Positions 42,820 through 51,511 of a DNA stretch of 64,000 bases are shown one piece after another. The stretch is from Oceanobacillus sojae. GTDB lineage: Bacteria; Bacillota; Bacilli; Bacillales; Amphibacillaceae. The number at the start of each line of letters is the position of its first letter. Position 1 is the stretch's first letter. Where the stretch lies: assembly GCF_007991515.1 (NCBI RefSeq), contig NZ_BJYM01000001.1:1-64000 (forward strand). The letters are read 5' to 3'. The notes under the pieces are model-generated. The model searched no databases and was not told the DNA's origin. It saw only the letters and a program-made list of their open reading frames with translations. Made by a program: the position numbers and the translations under genes.

Positions 42820-43171
42820 TCAATTTAACTCACCTGTTATCAATACCATATAAATCCGCCAATGTTTGCCGATTCGTTTAAACCTCTGACTCTCGTAAAA
42901 ATTACATAAATTTGCCCTAACAGCTGCACAGTGCCCGTCTGAAGTATTTCTTCATTTGCAATCTAACTTGCTGCTTGGCCAAATTTATCATATCAGCAAT
43001 AACTCCTGATTTAGCAAATTTCCTGCAGACAGCAACCTTATTTAAATATAACAGGTCTTTAATATACCACATTTCTTTACCAGTTTACTTCAACCATTCT
43101 ACTGCTTCTATCAAAACAGATGAAAAATCATCTATCTCCCCTATTTTAATATTCCTTATTATTAATCTCAT
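42820..43171 (-). pseudogene. Ruined GNAT acetyltransferase
   Basis: Minus-strand reading from ATG 43171 (AAAGGAAG upstream) gives IDDFSSVLIEAVEWLK, a TAA where Glu is expected, then TGKEMWYIKDLL. About 40 residues are then missing before YLNKVAVCRKFAKSGVIADM (motif A). A frameshift follows, and the C-terminus is GHCAAVRANLCNFYESQRFK. Thus at least one nonsense codon, one deletion and one frameshift. Confidence 0.65.
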
Positions 43172-43294
43172 TAAATAAAGCTTCCTTTATTTAACATTTT
43201 ATAATTTTCGGAATATTCATCCGGAATATTACATCACTTTATTGTAATTTGATAAATAAATTATGCTATCATATCTATTAAGAGGTGATTATCT

Positions 43295-43570
43295 ATGAAA
43301 TATGTATCTGTCAGAGTCCAGGGACGTGTACAAGGTGTCGGCTTCCGCTACTTCACACAGCATGCTGCGATGAGTCATAACATTACCGGATGGGTAAAAA
43401 ATGAAGATGACGGCGCTGTTTCTTTAGAGGCATATGGAGAAGATAACAATATTAACCGTTTTCTTGAAGAAATAAAAAAAGGGCCCACCCGCTTTGCAAA
43501 AGTAAGTGAGATGGATGTCAATAAGCTTTCCGGAGATCCTGAGTATTCCTCTTTTGATGTAAAATATTAA
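43295..43570 (+). CDS. acyP: Acylphosphatase
   Basis: 91 aa, exact family length. Catalytic R18 in GRVQGVGFRYFT and N36 in GWVKNEDDG are both present. It hydrolyses carboxyl-phosphate bonds such as acetyl phosphate or 1,3-bisphosphoglycerate. AGAGGTG precedes the ATG. Single-gene unit. Confidence 0.95.
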   Translation: MKYVSVRVQGRVQGVGFRYFTQHAAMSHNITGWVKNEDDGAVSLEAYGEDNNINRFLEEIKKGPTRFAKVSEMDVNKLSGDPEYSSFDVKY

Positions 43571-43575
43571 AATAA

Positions 43576-43621
43576 ATAGACCTGATACAGTATAGCATAA
43601 ACTGTATCAGGTCTATTTTTA
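43576..43621. terminator. Bidirectional terminator
   Basis: A perfect 16-bp stem ATAGACCTGATACAGT (43576-43591) / complement (43601-43616) then T5; shared by convergent acyP and cls and touching the cls stop. Confidence 0.85.
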
Positions 43622-45082
43622 CAGGATTGGTGATAATAAACGGGAAATACCCTCTTTAAATTTTATCCATAAAGAGCGTTTGCTGTAGCGCTCAGGTGTT
43701 AATTCAGAGCACAGCTTGCAATCCTCTTCAAATATACGATATAATTCCTCGGAAACATTTTCATCATACGTTGCTGCACTTACTTCAAAATTTAATCGAA
43801 AGCTTCGGGAATCAATGTTCATAGTTCCAACACATGCAATTTTTTTATCTACTACAATTGTTTTGGCATGCAGAAAGCCGTTATCATAGAGTAATATTTT
43901 TGCGCCATAGTCCAGTAAATCCCCTGCGTATGCCCAAGTTGCCCAATATACGAATGGATGATCCGGCTTGCACGGAATCATAATTCGTATATCTACTCCG
44001 GATAAAAGTGCCATTTTACAAGCATCCATAAAGCTCGTATCTGGTATAAAGTATGGTGTTTGGATACAGACGCTTTCCTTGGCGGAGAGTATCATTTTAA
44101 TATACATATTCTTTAAATGCTCTGTTTCTGAGTTTGGGCCGCTGGAGACAACTTGTACAGGACTTGTTCCATGGTGTTTTTTCATATGAAAGCAAAACTC
44201 TTTATAATCATCATGTTGTTTGTCTTTTCCAGCCTGATGCCAGTCCATAATAAATCTGACTTGAATATCATTAACTGCATTTCCGTATATTTTAAAATGT
44301 GTATCGCGCCAATAGCCGAATTTTTTATCCTCTCCAAGATATTCATCACCTACATTGAAGCCGCCAATATAAGCAAGTGCGCCATCAATAATGACCAGCT
44401 TTCTGTGATTCCGGTTATTAATCCGGAAGTTAATCAGCTTTAAAAAAGATGGAAAGAAAACTCGTACCTGCCCGCCTGCCTCTTTTAAATCATTAAAGAA
44501 TCTGGATGGCAATTTTTTTGATCCGACTTCATCATATAAGACACGGACCTTTACGCCCTCTTTTGCTTTTGTTATCAGGGCATCTCTAAGTCTTCTTCCA
44601 AGATTGTCAGGCTGAATAATGTAATATTGTATATTAATCTCTTGTTTTGCAGCGGCAATATCTTCTAACAGTGCATCAAATTTCTTATGGCCATCACTAA
44701 ATATGACCATTTCATTATCCTCGGATAATCTGGCATGGGAGGAACGCAAATTCATTGTGATGAGCTCCTCATATTGTGTTAACCATGGTATATCAGTTCG
44801 TTTCTCTTCATCTATTATCTTTAATTGTGTATCAACTTCTTCTTTAAGCAGTTTTTGTTCTTCCTTTGTTAACCCATAGAAATTATTCTGTTTTAAACTT
44901 CGTCCTAAAAAGATATAAATTAAGAATCCGACAATAGGCAGGAAAAATAAAACCAATAGCCATGCCCAAGTATATCCTGGATCACGTTTTTCAAAAAACA
45001 ATACGCCAAGTGCCAATAGTAAATTAATAAAAATTGTAATGGAAGCAATTGTTGTGATAATATTTGCTATCTCTGTCTCCAA
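43619..45082 (-). CDS. cls: Cardiolipin synthase
   Basis: 487 aa. Two N-terminal membrane helices (about 10-30 and 38-60) precede two phospholipase D motifs: HRKLVIIDGALAYIGGFN and HAKTIVVDKKIACVGTMNID. It condenses two phosphatidylglycerols to cardiolipin and glycerol at the membrane. TTG start with AGAAGGTG upstream. Confidence 0.94.
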   Translation of the reverse strand: METEIANIITTIASITIFINLLLALGVLFFEKRDPGYTWAWLLVLFFLPIVGFLIYIFLGRSLKQNNFYGLTKEEQKLLKEEVDTQLKIIDEEKRTDIPWLTQYEELITMNLRSSHARLSEDNEMVIFSDGHKKFDALLEDIAAAKQEINIQYYIIQPDNLGRRLRDALITKAKEGVKVRVLYDEVGSKKLPSRFFNDLKEAGGQVRVFFPSFLKLINFRINNRNHRKLVIIDGALAYIGGFNVGDEYLGEDKKFGYWRDTHFKIYGNAVNDIQVRFIMDWHQAGKDKQHDDYKEFCFHMKKHHGTSPVQVVSSGPNSETEHLKNMYIKMILSAKESVCIQTPYFIPDTSFMDACKMALLSGVDIRIMIPCKPDHPFVYWATWAYAGDLLDYGAKILLYDNGFLHAKTIVVDKKIACVGTMNIDSRSFRLNFEVSAATYDENVSEELYRIFEEDCKLCSELTPERYSKRSLWIKFKEGISRLLSPIL

Positions 45083-45189
45083 TATAAAACACCTTCTTTT
45101 TCTAAATCGATAAATTTTATAATTTATTTGATTTATACATAGTACACTATATGTAATAAAAAGTTAAGTCAATTATTGCTGCCGATAAA

Positions 45190-45241
45190 ATAAATAAAAG
45201 GAACACTTTAGCCCAAAAGCACCAGTGCTCCTTTTATTTAT
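45190..45241. terminator. Terminator overlapping the oxidoreductase stop
   Basis: ATAAATAAAAGGAACACT (45190-45207) pairs with 45224-45241 with a single mismatch; A/T-rich ends serve either direction. Confidence 0.7.
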
Positions 45242-46758
45242 CAATCATCAAGGGATACTTTTCTCAAGGGTTCCTTCGCCGGTCCTGCCATGACTTCTCC
45301 GTCATAATGGTAACGGGACCCGTGACAAGGGCAGTCCCATGTTCTGTCCGCACTGTTCCAGTTTACTTCACAGCCAAGATGAGTGCACGTTGTATCAAGA
45401 ACATGCAGTTTATCTTCCTTATCTTTATAAACACCAACCCGTCCGCCTTTAACAGTTGTAATTGCCGCCTCTCCCACTTCTAATTCATCTATATCCCTGG
45501 AGGCAGGAAAATCCAATTTTCCTTTTATAAGTTCTGTCGCAACCTCCATGTTAAAACTGAATAAGTTCTTTAACATCGGTTTGGAGGAGAAGCGTGCCGG
45601 AGAAAATAATTCTTTATATGGATTTTCGTTATTTTCAGTGATGGTATCTGCGATGATTTTTGCGGCTATTGTTCCATTTGTCATTCCCCATTTTCTATAA
45701 CCTGTCGCAACAAATATCGAAGGGTCCCCTTTGGTTATTGGCCCAATATACGGCATTTTATCCAAGGTGGTAAAATCCTGCGCAGACCATTGATAAGAAA
45801 TATCGTCAATATCAAACTGCTCTTTAGCAAATTCCTTTAAATTCTCATAACATAATTTTTCGTCCAAGCTTACTCCTGAACGATGATTTTCACCGCCGAC
45901 AAGGAGATAGGTGTCTTTATTATTTAACTTGGCAGTCCGGATGGAACGGGTTGGATTTTCCACGTTGATATACATTCCACCCGGATAGTCTCCTGTCCAT
46001 TTGCCTGATACAATATAAGATTGCTCTGCGTACATTTTGGCAAAATAGAGACCCTGATGATCAATATAAGGAAATTGAGTAGCTGCAATCAGATAATCAC
46101 AGGTAACACGATGTTCATCCTTTGTAATGACAGTACTTCGTCTATTATATTCCAGCGTCATAGCAACAGTCTGCTCATAAACCTCAGTTCCATTTTTTAC
46201 AGCTTCCTCCAGCATAAACTGTAAATATTTTAAAGGGTGAAATTGAGCCTGTCCCTTCATTTTTAATGCTTGTTTAGATGGAATTTGCAGAGGCATCTCT
46301 GTAATGAGTTCTCCTGGAATATCCAGAGCTTTATATGCTTCTGCTTCTTTTTCTAATTGTGATAAATAAGCATCGTCATTTGTATATAGAAAAGCGTCCT
46401 GTTCTTCATAATTACAATCGATCCGGTTCTCTGTGATTTCATTTTTAATAAAATGCATGGCCTCCTGCATGGCCTGATAATATTGTTTTGCTTTTTCCTT
46501 ACCAATTGTTTCGATTAGCTCTGCATAAATCATCCCATGCTGGGCGGTTACTTTTGCAGTGGTGTGCCCAGTAACACCGCTAAGTACTTGATCAGCCTCT
46601 AATAAAATAACCTTCATTCCTTTTTTAGAAAGTAAATAGGCAGCGGTAATTCCTGTTAACCCAGCTCCAACAATGCAGACTTCAGTTTGCTTCGTTTCCT
46701 GAAGCTTAGGAAATTCTTTAAAGGCGGTATCCACCTGCCAAATTGATTTTGAACTCAT
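45241..46758 (-). CDS. FAD-dependent oxidoreductase with C-terminal Rieske domain
   Basis: 505 aa. The N-terminal DAO-type FAD domain (VCIVGAGLTGITAAYLLSKK, then VTGHTTAKVTAQHG) fills about 380 residues; FVATGYRKWGMTNG is the second FAD contact. Residues about 420-505 form a Rieske [2Fe-2S] domain with both ligand pairs: CTHLGC and CPCHGSRY. Close to the uncharacterised B. subtilis YhfW. Electrons probably move between substrate-FAD and the Rieske centre; the substrate is unknown. A ferredoxin gene lies just upstream. Confidence 0.88.
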   Translation of the reverse strand: MSSKSIWQVDTAFKEFPKLQETKQTEVCIVGAGLTGITAAYLLSKKGMKVILLEADQVLSGVTGHTTAKVTAQHGMIYAELIETIGKEKAKQYYQAMQEAMHFIKNEITENRIDCNYEEQDAFLYTNDDAYLSQLEKEAEAYKALDIPGELITEMPLQIPSKQALKMKGQAQFHPLKYLQFMLEEAVKNGTEVYEQTVAMTLEYNRRSTVITKDEHRVTCDYLIAATQFPYIDHQGLYFAKMYAEQSYIVSGKWTGDYPGGMYINVENPTRSIRTAKLNNKDTYLLVGGENHRSGVSLDEKLCYENLKEFAKEQFDIDDISYQWSAQDFTTLDKMPYIGPITKGDPSIFVATGYRKWGMTNGTIAAKIIADTITENNENPYKELFSPARFSSKPMLKNLFSFNMEVATELIKGKLDFPASRDIDELEVGEAAITTVKGGRVGVYKDKEDKLHVLDTTCTHLGCEVNWNSADRTWDCPCHGSRYHYDGEVMAGPAKEPLRKVSLDD

Positions 46759-46855
46759 ATTTATTGCACCTCACATTTGCTTGTTTCCTTTAGTATCTCC
46801 TTTTCAGTTACAGTTACTCAAAAGAATTGAAAGCAATTAAAATGAGAGCATAGAA

Positions 46856-46888
46856 AAAGACTGCTTCTATATTCAGTAAGCAGTCTTT
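46856..46888. terminator. Terminator of the ferredoxin gene
   Basis: AAAGACTGCTT (46856-46866) / AAGCAGTCTTT (46878-46888), 11-bp perfect stem. Confidence 0.75.
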
Positions 46889-46899
46889 GTATAGTATAA

Positions 46900-47139
46900 T
46901 TAACGGTTTTCAAAAAACAGCCGATTCAATGAAATATATTCATTTTCCTTATCCGGCACTTCGTCTTCCATATATATTGCCTCTACTGGACAAACTGCCT
47001 CACAAGCACCGCAATCGATGCAAATATCAGGATCGATATAGAACATATCTTCTCCCTCTTCTATACAATCAACAGGGCATACCTCTACGCATTCTCCTGC
47101 TTTTTCTGTTTTACATGGTGAAGTAATAATAAAAGCCAA
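46900..47139 (-). CDS. Ferredoxin, 7Fe ([3Fe-4S][4Fe-4S]) type
   Basis: 79 aa. Ligand spacing is that of 7Fe ferredoxins such as those of Thermus and Bacillus schlegelii: PCKTEKAGECVEVCPVDCI (C-x7-C-x3-CP) and CIDCGACEAVCPVEAI, then a C-terminal helix. I start it at the TTG at 47139 because GAGGAGGAG lies 7 nt upstream, giving the usual AFIITSPC beginning. It is a low-potential electron carrier in the cytosol. Confidence 0.9.
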   Translation of the reverse strand: MAFIITSPCKTEKAGECVEVCPVDCIEEGEDMFYIDPDICIDCGACEAVCPVEAIYMEDEVPDKENEYISLNRLFFENR

Positions 47140-47278
47140 CGAGATTCTCCTCCTCTTTATCAATGTTTTTCATGTATTAAGTAATTATAACGCATTTTAA
47201 AATAAATGAAAACTTGATTTCGTTTTCATACACCATTATACAGCTCAATTTTATCAAAAAAGAAGAAATATGTAAGAA

Positions 47279-47315
47279 GGAGATAAGGCATCCTTTTAAA
47301 GCAGCACTTATCTCC
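47279..47315. terminator. Stem-loop after the small DUF6501-like gene
   Basis: GGAGATAAG (47279-47287) / CTTATCTCC (47307-47315); the minus-strand continuation is T-rich, so it may end the gene at 47331. Confidence 0.5.
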
Positions 47316-47330
47316 TGTCAATTTATCTGA

Positions 47331-47534
47331 TTAACATTCTTCAAAATAATCTTTTCTGAAGCCGCCAATGCGGTCACTGTTATCAATGATAAAATAAAAC
47401 TCTTCTGTTTCATTTTTTACATCATAAACCTTCCCCGGAGTCAATTTACGGTCAACAATAAATTTTTTTGCATCAGCATGTACACATTTAATTTGTTTTT
47501 CTGTCTCTCTGTTTTCCCAATTCTTATGAATCAT
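47331..47534 (-). CDS. Small conserved Bacillaceae protein (DUF6501-like)
   Basis: 67 aa. The sequence (CVHADAKKFIVDRKLTPGKV, YDVKNETEEFYFIIDNSDRI, GGFRKDYFEEC) matches my memory of the short uncharacterised DUF6501 proteins, probably a small SH3-like beta barrel. AGAGGAG precedes the ATG. It follows msrAB on the same strand by 42 nt from its stop region, possibly co-transcribed. Confidence 0.65.
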   Translation of the reverse strand: MIHKNWENRETEKQIKCVHADAKKFIVDRKLTPGKVYDVKNETEEFYFIIDNSDRIGGFRKDYFEEC

Positions 47535-47576
47535 TCTTTTGTTCTCCTCTTCTTGTTTACATAATAATATTATTAA

Positions 47577-48536
47577 CTACTTGAATAAATATAAATAGTT
47601 ACCGTATCCTTCTTCTTTCATCTTATCCTTTGGAATAAAACGCATCGCTGCTGAATTCATACAATACCGTAATCCTCCTGCTTCTTTCGGCCCGTCTTCA
47701 AAAACATGACCAAGATGAGAATCAGATTGTTTGCTGCGGACCTCTGTCCGAATCATTCCATGGGATGTATCTGTAACATCAGTGACTTGCTTCGGGTCAA
47801 CCGGTTTAGTAAAGCTTGGCCATCCACAGCCGGCATCGTATTGATCCTTTGACGAAAAAAGTACTTTACCAGAAATGATATCCACATAAATACCTTCTTC
47901 TTTATTATTCCAATACTCATTATCAAATGGCCGCTCTGTTCCATTTTCTTGTGTGACATGGTATTGCAGCGGTGTCAGCTTCTCTTTTAATTCTTTTTCA
48001 GAAGGTTTGCTTTGCCAATTTTCTTTAATAAATGCTTCTCGACCAGAGCCTTTTTTATACATTTTGTAATGAAAAGAACGTTTCTTATAATAGTCCTGAT
48101 GCTCTTCTTCTGCTGGATAAAAAGGTTTTGCGGGAAGTATCGGTGTTACAATATCCTTTTTAAATTTTCCACTTTGCTGCAATAATTCCTTTGAATGCTC
48201 TGCTATTTCTTTTTGCTCTTCATCATGATAGAAAATAGCTGTCTGATAGGATTCACCACGGTCGTTAAATTGACCGCCTGCATCTGTCGGGTCAATTTGC
48301 TGCCAAAAGGTCTCCACTAGCTCTTTGTATGGCATAATATTCGGATCAAATTCTATTTGAACAGCTTCAACATGACCTGTCGTATCTGAACAAACCTGTT
48401 TATATGTCGGGTTTTCAACATGACCACCAGTATAGCCGGAACGGATGCTGATAACACCTGGACGTTCATCAAATGGTTCTACCATACACCAAAAACATCC
48501 CCCTGCGAAAGTGGCAAGTTCTTTCTGTTGTGACAT
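47577..48536 (-). CDS. msrAB: Bifunctional methionine sulfoxide reductase MsrA/MsrB
   Basis: 319 aa fusion. MsrA domain (about 1-165) with the catalytic GCFWC (C14) and [15 protein letters not shown]; MsrB domain (about 175-315) with the GCGWPSF motif and the catalytic Cys in [14 protein letters not shown] (C292). The zinc Cys pairs of many MsrB proteins are not evident. It repairs both S- and R-methionine sulfoxide. GGAGG precedes the ATG. Confidence 0.95.
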   Translation of the reverse strand: MSQQKELATFAGGCFWCMVEPFDERPGVISIRSGYTGGHVENPTYKQVCSDTTGHVEAVQIEFDPNIMPYKELVETFWQQIDPTDAGGQFNDRGESYQTAIFYHDEEQKEIAEHSKELLQQSGKFKKDIVTPILPAKPFYPAEEEHQDYYKKRSFHYKMYKKGSGREAFIKENWQSKPSEKELKEKLTPLQYHVTQENGTERPFDNEYWNNKEEGIYVDIISGKVLFSSKDQYDAGCGWPSFTKPVDPKQVTDVTDTSHGMIRTEVRSKQSDSHLGHVFEDGPKEAGGLRYCMNSAAMRFIPKDKMKEEGYGNYLYLFK

Positions 48537-48600
48537 ACTTATATCCTCCCATCACTATTTCTGTTATTTATTCTCTCCCTATTCTTCCTTTTTTATAAAA

Positions 48601-48659
48601 AAAAATCAAGCAGAAGGCTTTTATAATTAATAATAGAGACAGCCCTCTTCTTGATTTTA
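48601..48659. terminator. Stem-loop at the yqfQ 3' end
   Basis: AAAATCAAG and AGAAGG at the left pair with CCCTCTTCTTGATTTT at the right; it overlaps the yqfQ stop and separates it from msrAB. Confidence 0.55.
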
Positions 48660-49148
48660 TACGTACAGCTTTGGCGTGGAAACACCTCTTGCTTTTATTT
48701 CCTCAGATACTTCATCTTTTGGCTCCGCCTGCTGATGATTTATTTTAATATTTGATTTTGAACTTTCAACTGGAGTTGTATTCTCTGGAGCTGCTTCATT
48801 ATCCTCCTGATTGAATGTTTTAAAAGCTTTTACCATCCGATACATAGAAGGGATATTCTTAATCATTGGTCCGTACTCCTGAATTAATGGAGCTGTTGAT
48901 TGTACAACACCCAGAACCTGCTGTACCCCTCCAAGTGTTTTTGAAAGTGTAGAAATTCCTCCTGATTGTGCTAATCCCTGACTGGCACCTCCGGACAATA
49001 AACTTGATAAACCTCTTGATCCGCCTTTTGCACCTGCTGCTCCACTTGAATTTCTTATTTCTCTTGGAATCCCCCTCAAATTATTATGATTGTTACGAAA
49101 AGGGGGGCGCGGCGAACGAGACATTTGATTTCTAGATGGGAAAACCAT
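48657..49148 (-). CDS. yqfQ: YqfQ/VrrA family protein (probable spore protein)
   Basis: 163 aa. An Arg/Pro/Asn-rich head (NQMSRSPRPPFRNNHN), a Gly/Ser segment (GLSSLLSGGASQGLAQSGGI), then the conserved YqfQ core VQQVLGVVQSTAPLIQEYGP and MIKNIPSMYRMVKAF, with an acidic tail. In B. subtilis the homolog is found in the spore; function unknown. AAGGGG lies before the ATG. The repeated GAGGATGTTCAAAAAG motif lies 35 bp upstream. Confidence 0.75.
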   Translation of the reverse strand: MVFPSRNQMSRSPRPPFRNNHNNLRGIPREIRNSSGAAGAKGGSRGLSSLLSGGASQGLAQSGGISTLSKTLGGVQQVLGVVQSTAPLIQEYGPMIKNIPSMYRMVKAFKTFNQEDNEAAPENTTPVESSKSNIKINHQQAEPKDEVSEEIKARGVSTPKLYV

Positions 49149-49180
49149 CGCTATCTACCCCTTATTTATCTATATTATTT

Positions 49181-49200
49181 CACTTTTTGAACATCCTCTT
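49181..49200 (-). repeat. Recurrent motif AAGAGGATGTTCAAAAAGTG, copy 1
   Basis: Minus-strand element 35 bp before yqfQ; close copies lie before rlmL (57467-57485) and yppE (59331-59350). Confidence 0.55.
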
Positions 49201-49435
49201 ATAGAGTATGCGGACGCTATTCAACTGTGTAGACATTTCCCCGTATTCACACAATCATTTCCCGGGAAACCGCAGGAATCAACAAATAAACAATGATATT
49301 TATAAAGGTTGTCGAAAAGTTTCTATATTTGTCAGATAGGAATTAATCAAACGTTTGATTAATTCCTTATCTCAATATATTCATAAATAAAATGGATAAC
49401 AGCCTATTATTTAACTATGAAAAAAGCAGCCAGTT
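49201..49435. promoter_or_regulatory. Intergenic region with a 28-bp perfect palindrome
   Basis: Positions 49339-49366 form a loopless palindrome; each half is GGAATTAATCAAAC or its complement. Flanks AGATA and TTATCT extend it. It looks like a TetR-type operator, though no TetR gene lies in the window; a terminator for the neighbouring minus-strand unit is the alternative. Confidence 0.5.
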
Positions 49436-49660
49436 TCAGCTGCTATATTTCCATTCGTATTCTGTCCAAAGCTCATCAAAGGCTTTTAGTGCTTCCGGGA
49501 AAGGACTATTCCATTCCAGATAATCGCTGATTTCATCATAACTGTTTGCGTACTGCGGGAAATGATGATCATAAAAAGCCCAATCAGCTAACTTAGAGTA
49601 ATCATCCTTCTGTAACTTTCCGCGATGTGTTAATAAGAATTGATAAAAAGATTGATGCAT
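49436..49660 (-). CDS. yozE: YozE family protein (UPF0346)
   Basis: 74 aa, the family length. Conserved FYQFLLTHRGKLQKDDYSKL, WAFYDHHFPQYANSYDEISD and ALKAFDELWTEYE. SAM-like helical fold; function unknown. It follows tatC by 12 nt and is likely the last gene of the tat operon transcript. Confidence 0.9.
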   Translation of the reverse strand: MHQSFYQFLLTHRGKLQKDDYSKLADWAFYDHHFPQYANSYDEISDYLEWNSPFPEALKAFDELWTEYEWKYSS

Positions 49661-49672
49661 TGTTCCCCTCCC

Positions 49673-50428
49673 CTACTCATTCATAAATGCTTCATGCTGA
49701 GCCTGTTTCTTTTTGTAAACAACTTTACACAGCTGAATACTGATTTCATAAATAATAATCAGTGGGATTGCCACAACAATTTGCAAAACAAAATCAGGCG
49801 GTGTAATAAGTACTCCAATAACAATTAAAACAAAATACGCATACTTTCGGTTTTTAACCATAAATGCTGGCGTCAGGATACCCAGGCTCGTCAAAAACAT
49901 TGTAAGGATTGGAAGCTCAAACAAAAAGGCAAATGGCGTTGTTATCTTTAATAAAAATCCAAAATAACGCTCCACCGTAAACATGACATTAAACATACCA
50001 TCATTTAATGATAACAGAAAAGGGAAAATTAGCTTAATAAATACAATGTATCCAAAAACAAGTCCCAACACAAACAAAATCAACGAACCCGGTATATAAG
50101 CTAATGATACACGTTTTTCTTTTGGTGTTAAAGCCGGGCTGACGAATGCCCAGAGCTGGTAGGCGATAATCGGTATCGTTGCGGCCAATGCAATTAATCC
50201 AGCCATTGAAAAATAAATCCAGACAATTTCAGCCGGGCTGATTACGGTCAGCTGCATATCAATATCATTCACAAAAAAAGTATAGATGCTTTTCACATTT
50301 AGAAAGCCGACTATAAAAAACAATACAAATACAATCGCAGTGACGATTAAACGATTCCGAAGCTCTGTTAAATGCCCCCCAAAGTTCATTTCTTTTTCTC
50401 CATTTATATGTTCTTCTGATTCTGACAT
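49673..50428 (-). CDS. tatC: Twin-arginine translocase subunit TatC
   Basis: 251 aa with six membrane helices. Conserved are the N-terminal HLTELRNRLIVTAIVF, FVSPALTPKEKR in the first large loop and FLFELPILTMFL. TatC is the signal peptide receptor for export of folded proteins. AAGGGGTGGG precedes the ATG. Two tatA genes precede it in the same direction. Confidence 0.95.
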   Translation of the reverse strand: MSESEEHINGEKEMNFGGHLTELRNRLIVTAIVFVLFFIVGFLNVKSIYTFFVNDIDMQLTVISPAEIVWIYFSMAGLIALAATIPIIAYQLWAFVSPALTPKEKRVSLAYIPGSLILFVLGLVFGYIVFIKLIFPFLLSLNDGMFNVMFTVERYFGFLLKITTPFAFLFELPILTMFLTSLGILTPAFMVKNRKYAYFVLIVIGVLITPPDFVLQIVVAIPLIIIYEISIQLCKVVYKKKQAQHEAFMNE

Positions 50429-50499
50429 AGTTCAACCCACCCCTTAAGCTGATGACACAAAAGAGATGCAAGGAATACTCCCTACACCTCTGCAATTAA

Positions 50500-50676
50500 T
50501 TACTGTTTCTTTTTAGGTTTGTCATTCATGATGTCCTGGCTTGCATTTTTAAATTCTCTTAATGTTTCTCCAAGTGCTTTTCCGATTTCGGGAAGCTTGT
50601 TTGGACCAAAGACAATCAAGGCGGCAATGACTATCAAAATTAATCCGGGAAATCCAATATTTGAAAATATATTCAT
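50500..50676 (-). CDS. tatA: Twin-arginine translocase subunit TatA
   Basis: 58 aa. Begins [20 protein letters not shown], with a single helix, then the [20 protein letters not shown] amphipathic helix that defines TatA/E, and a short Lys-rich tail. Polymers of it form the translocation pore. Start and stop were read directly on the minus strand; GGAG lies upstream. Confidence 0.93.
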   Translation of the reverse strand: MNIFSNIGFPGLILIVIAALIVFGPNKLPEIGKALGETLREFKNASQDIMNDKPKKKQ

Positions 50677-50705
50677 TTTCCATCAACTCCGTACATGAAT
50701 TTAAC

Positions 50706-50906
50706 TCATTTTTCTTCTTTGATAATGGATTTAACCTCATCTGATTCATCTTTAACATCCTGTGTTAAAGACCGAGTAGAATTTTTAAATTCCTTCAATG
50801 ACTGCCCTGCAGCTTTCCCTATTTGCGGAAGCTTATTCGGACCAAAGATAATAAGAGCTAATATCACGATTAATACGAGTCCCGGAATGCCTATGTTTGC
50901 TAACAT
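50706..50906 (-). CDS. tatA: Twin-arginine translocase subunit TatA, second copy
   Basis: 66 aa, the same plan as its neighbour: N-terminal helix [20 protein letters not shown], hinge, amphipathic [16 protein letters not shown], and a longer charged tail ([17 protein letters not shown]). Two tandem TatA proteins ahead of one TatC; the pair differs mainly in tail length and charge. Confidence 0.93.
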   Translation of the reverse strand: MLANIGIPGLVLIVILALIIFGPNKLPQIGKAAGQSLKEFKNSTRSLTQDVKDESDEVKSIIKEEK

Positions 50907-50982
50907 CTATTGACACCTTCTTTACGTATAGAACATTTTCTTTCTTCCCATATCATAGCATGTTTAGAAAACATTAGACAAG

Positions 50983-51474
50983 TTAATTTTTACGGTCATA
51001 TTGCAGAAAATAATAGTCATAAGGGTTTTTATCGTTCTTTATCCCTTTTTCCTTTTTCGTAAGCTCCCACTCTGCTTCAGCAAATGCTGGAGCAAATGTG
51101 TCACCAGGGAATTCCTCATCAATTTTTGTAATATACATCCGGTCAGCAATTGGTACTGCTTGTTTATAAATTGCTCCGCCGCCAATGATGAAATATTCGA
51201 TTTCGGGATGTTCATTATTCCAATACTCCACTATAGATAAATCATGAATTATTTCTACATTTTCAATTTCCAGATCTTTATTCCTGGTCAGTACGACATT
51301 ACGTCGATTTGGCAACGGTCCATTCATAGATTCTAATGTTTTTCTTCCCATTACAATCGTATTTCCAGTAGTCTTTTCTTTAAAAAACTTCAAATCCTGC
51401 GGTAAATGCCAGGGCATCTTGTTTTGATAACCGATAACATTATTTCTGCTTGCGGCAAATATTAATGAAATCAT
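50983..51474 (-). CDS. dfrA: Dihydrofolate reductase
   Basis: 163 aa from ATG 51474 behind AAAGGAGG. Conserved ISLIFAASRNNVIGYQNKMP, WHLPQDLKFFKEKTTGNTIV with the active-site acidic residue region, and IGGGAIYKQAVPIADRMYIT. Reduces dihydrofolate to tetrahydrofolate. It follows thyA by 37 nt, the classic pairing in which DHFR regenerates the folate oxidised by thymidylate synthase. Confidence 0.96.
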   Translation of the reverse strand: MISLIFAASRNNVIGYQNKMPWHLPQDLKFFKEKTTGNTIVMGRKTLESMNGPLPNRRNVVLTRNKDLEIENVEIIHDLSIVEYWNNEHPEIEYFIIGGGAIYKQAVPIADRMYITKIDEEFPGDTFAPAFAEAEWELTKKEKGIKNDKNPYDYYFLQYDRKN

Positions 51475-51511
51475 GCTTTGGCCTCCTTTCCAAGCTTTGT
51501 AGTTGCAGCAT

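Noticed and set aside
43968..44443. Plus-strand open frames inside cls
   Set aside because: Antisense to a full-length phospholipase-D-type protein with both HKD motifs; no start signals.
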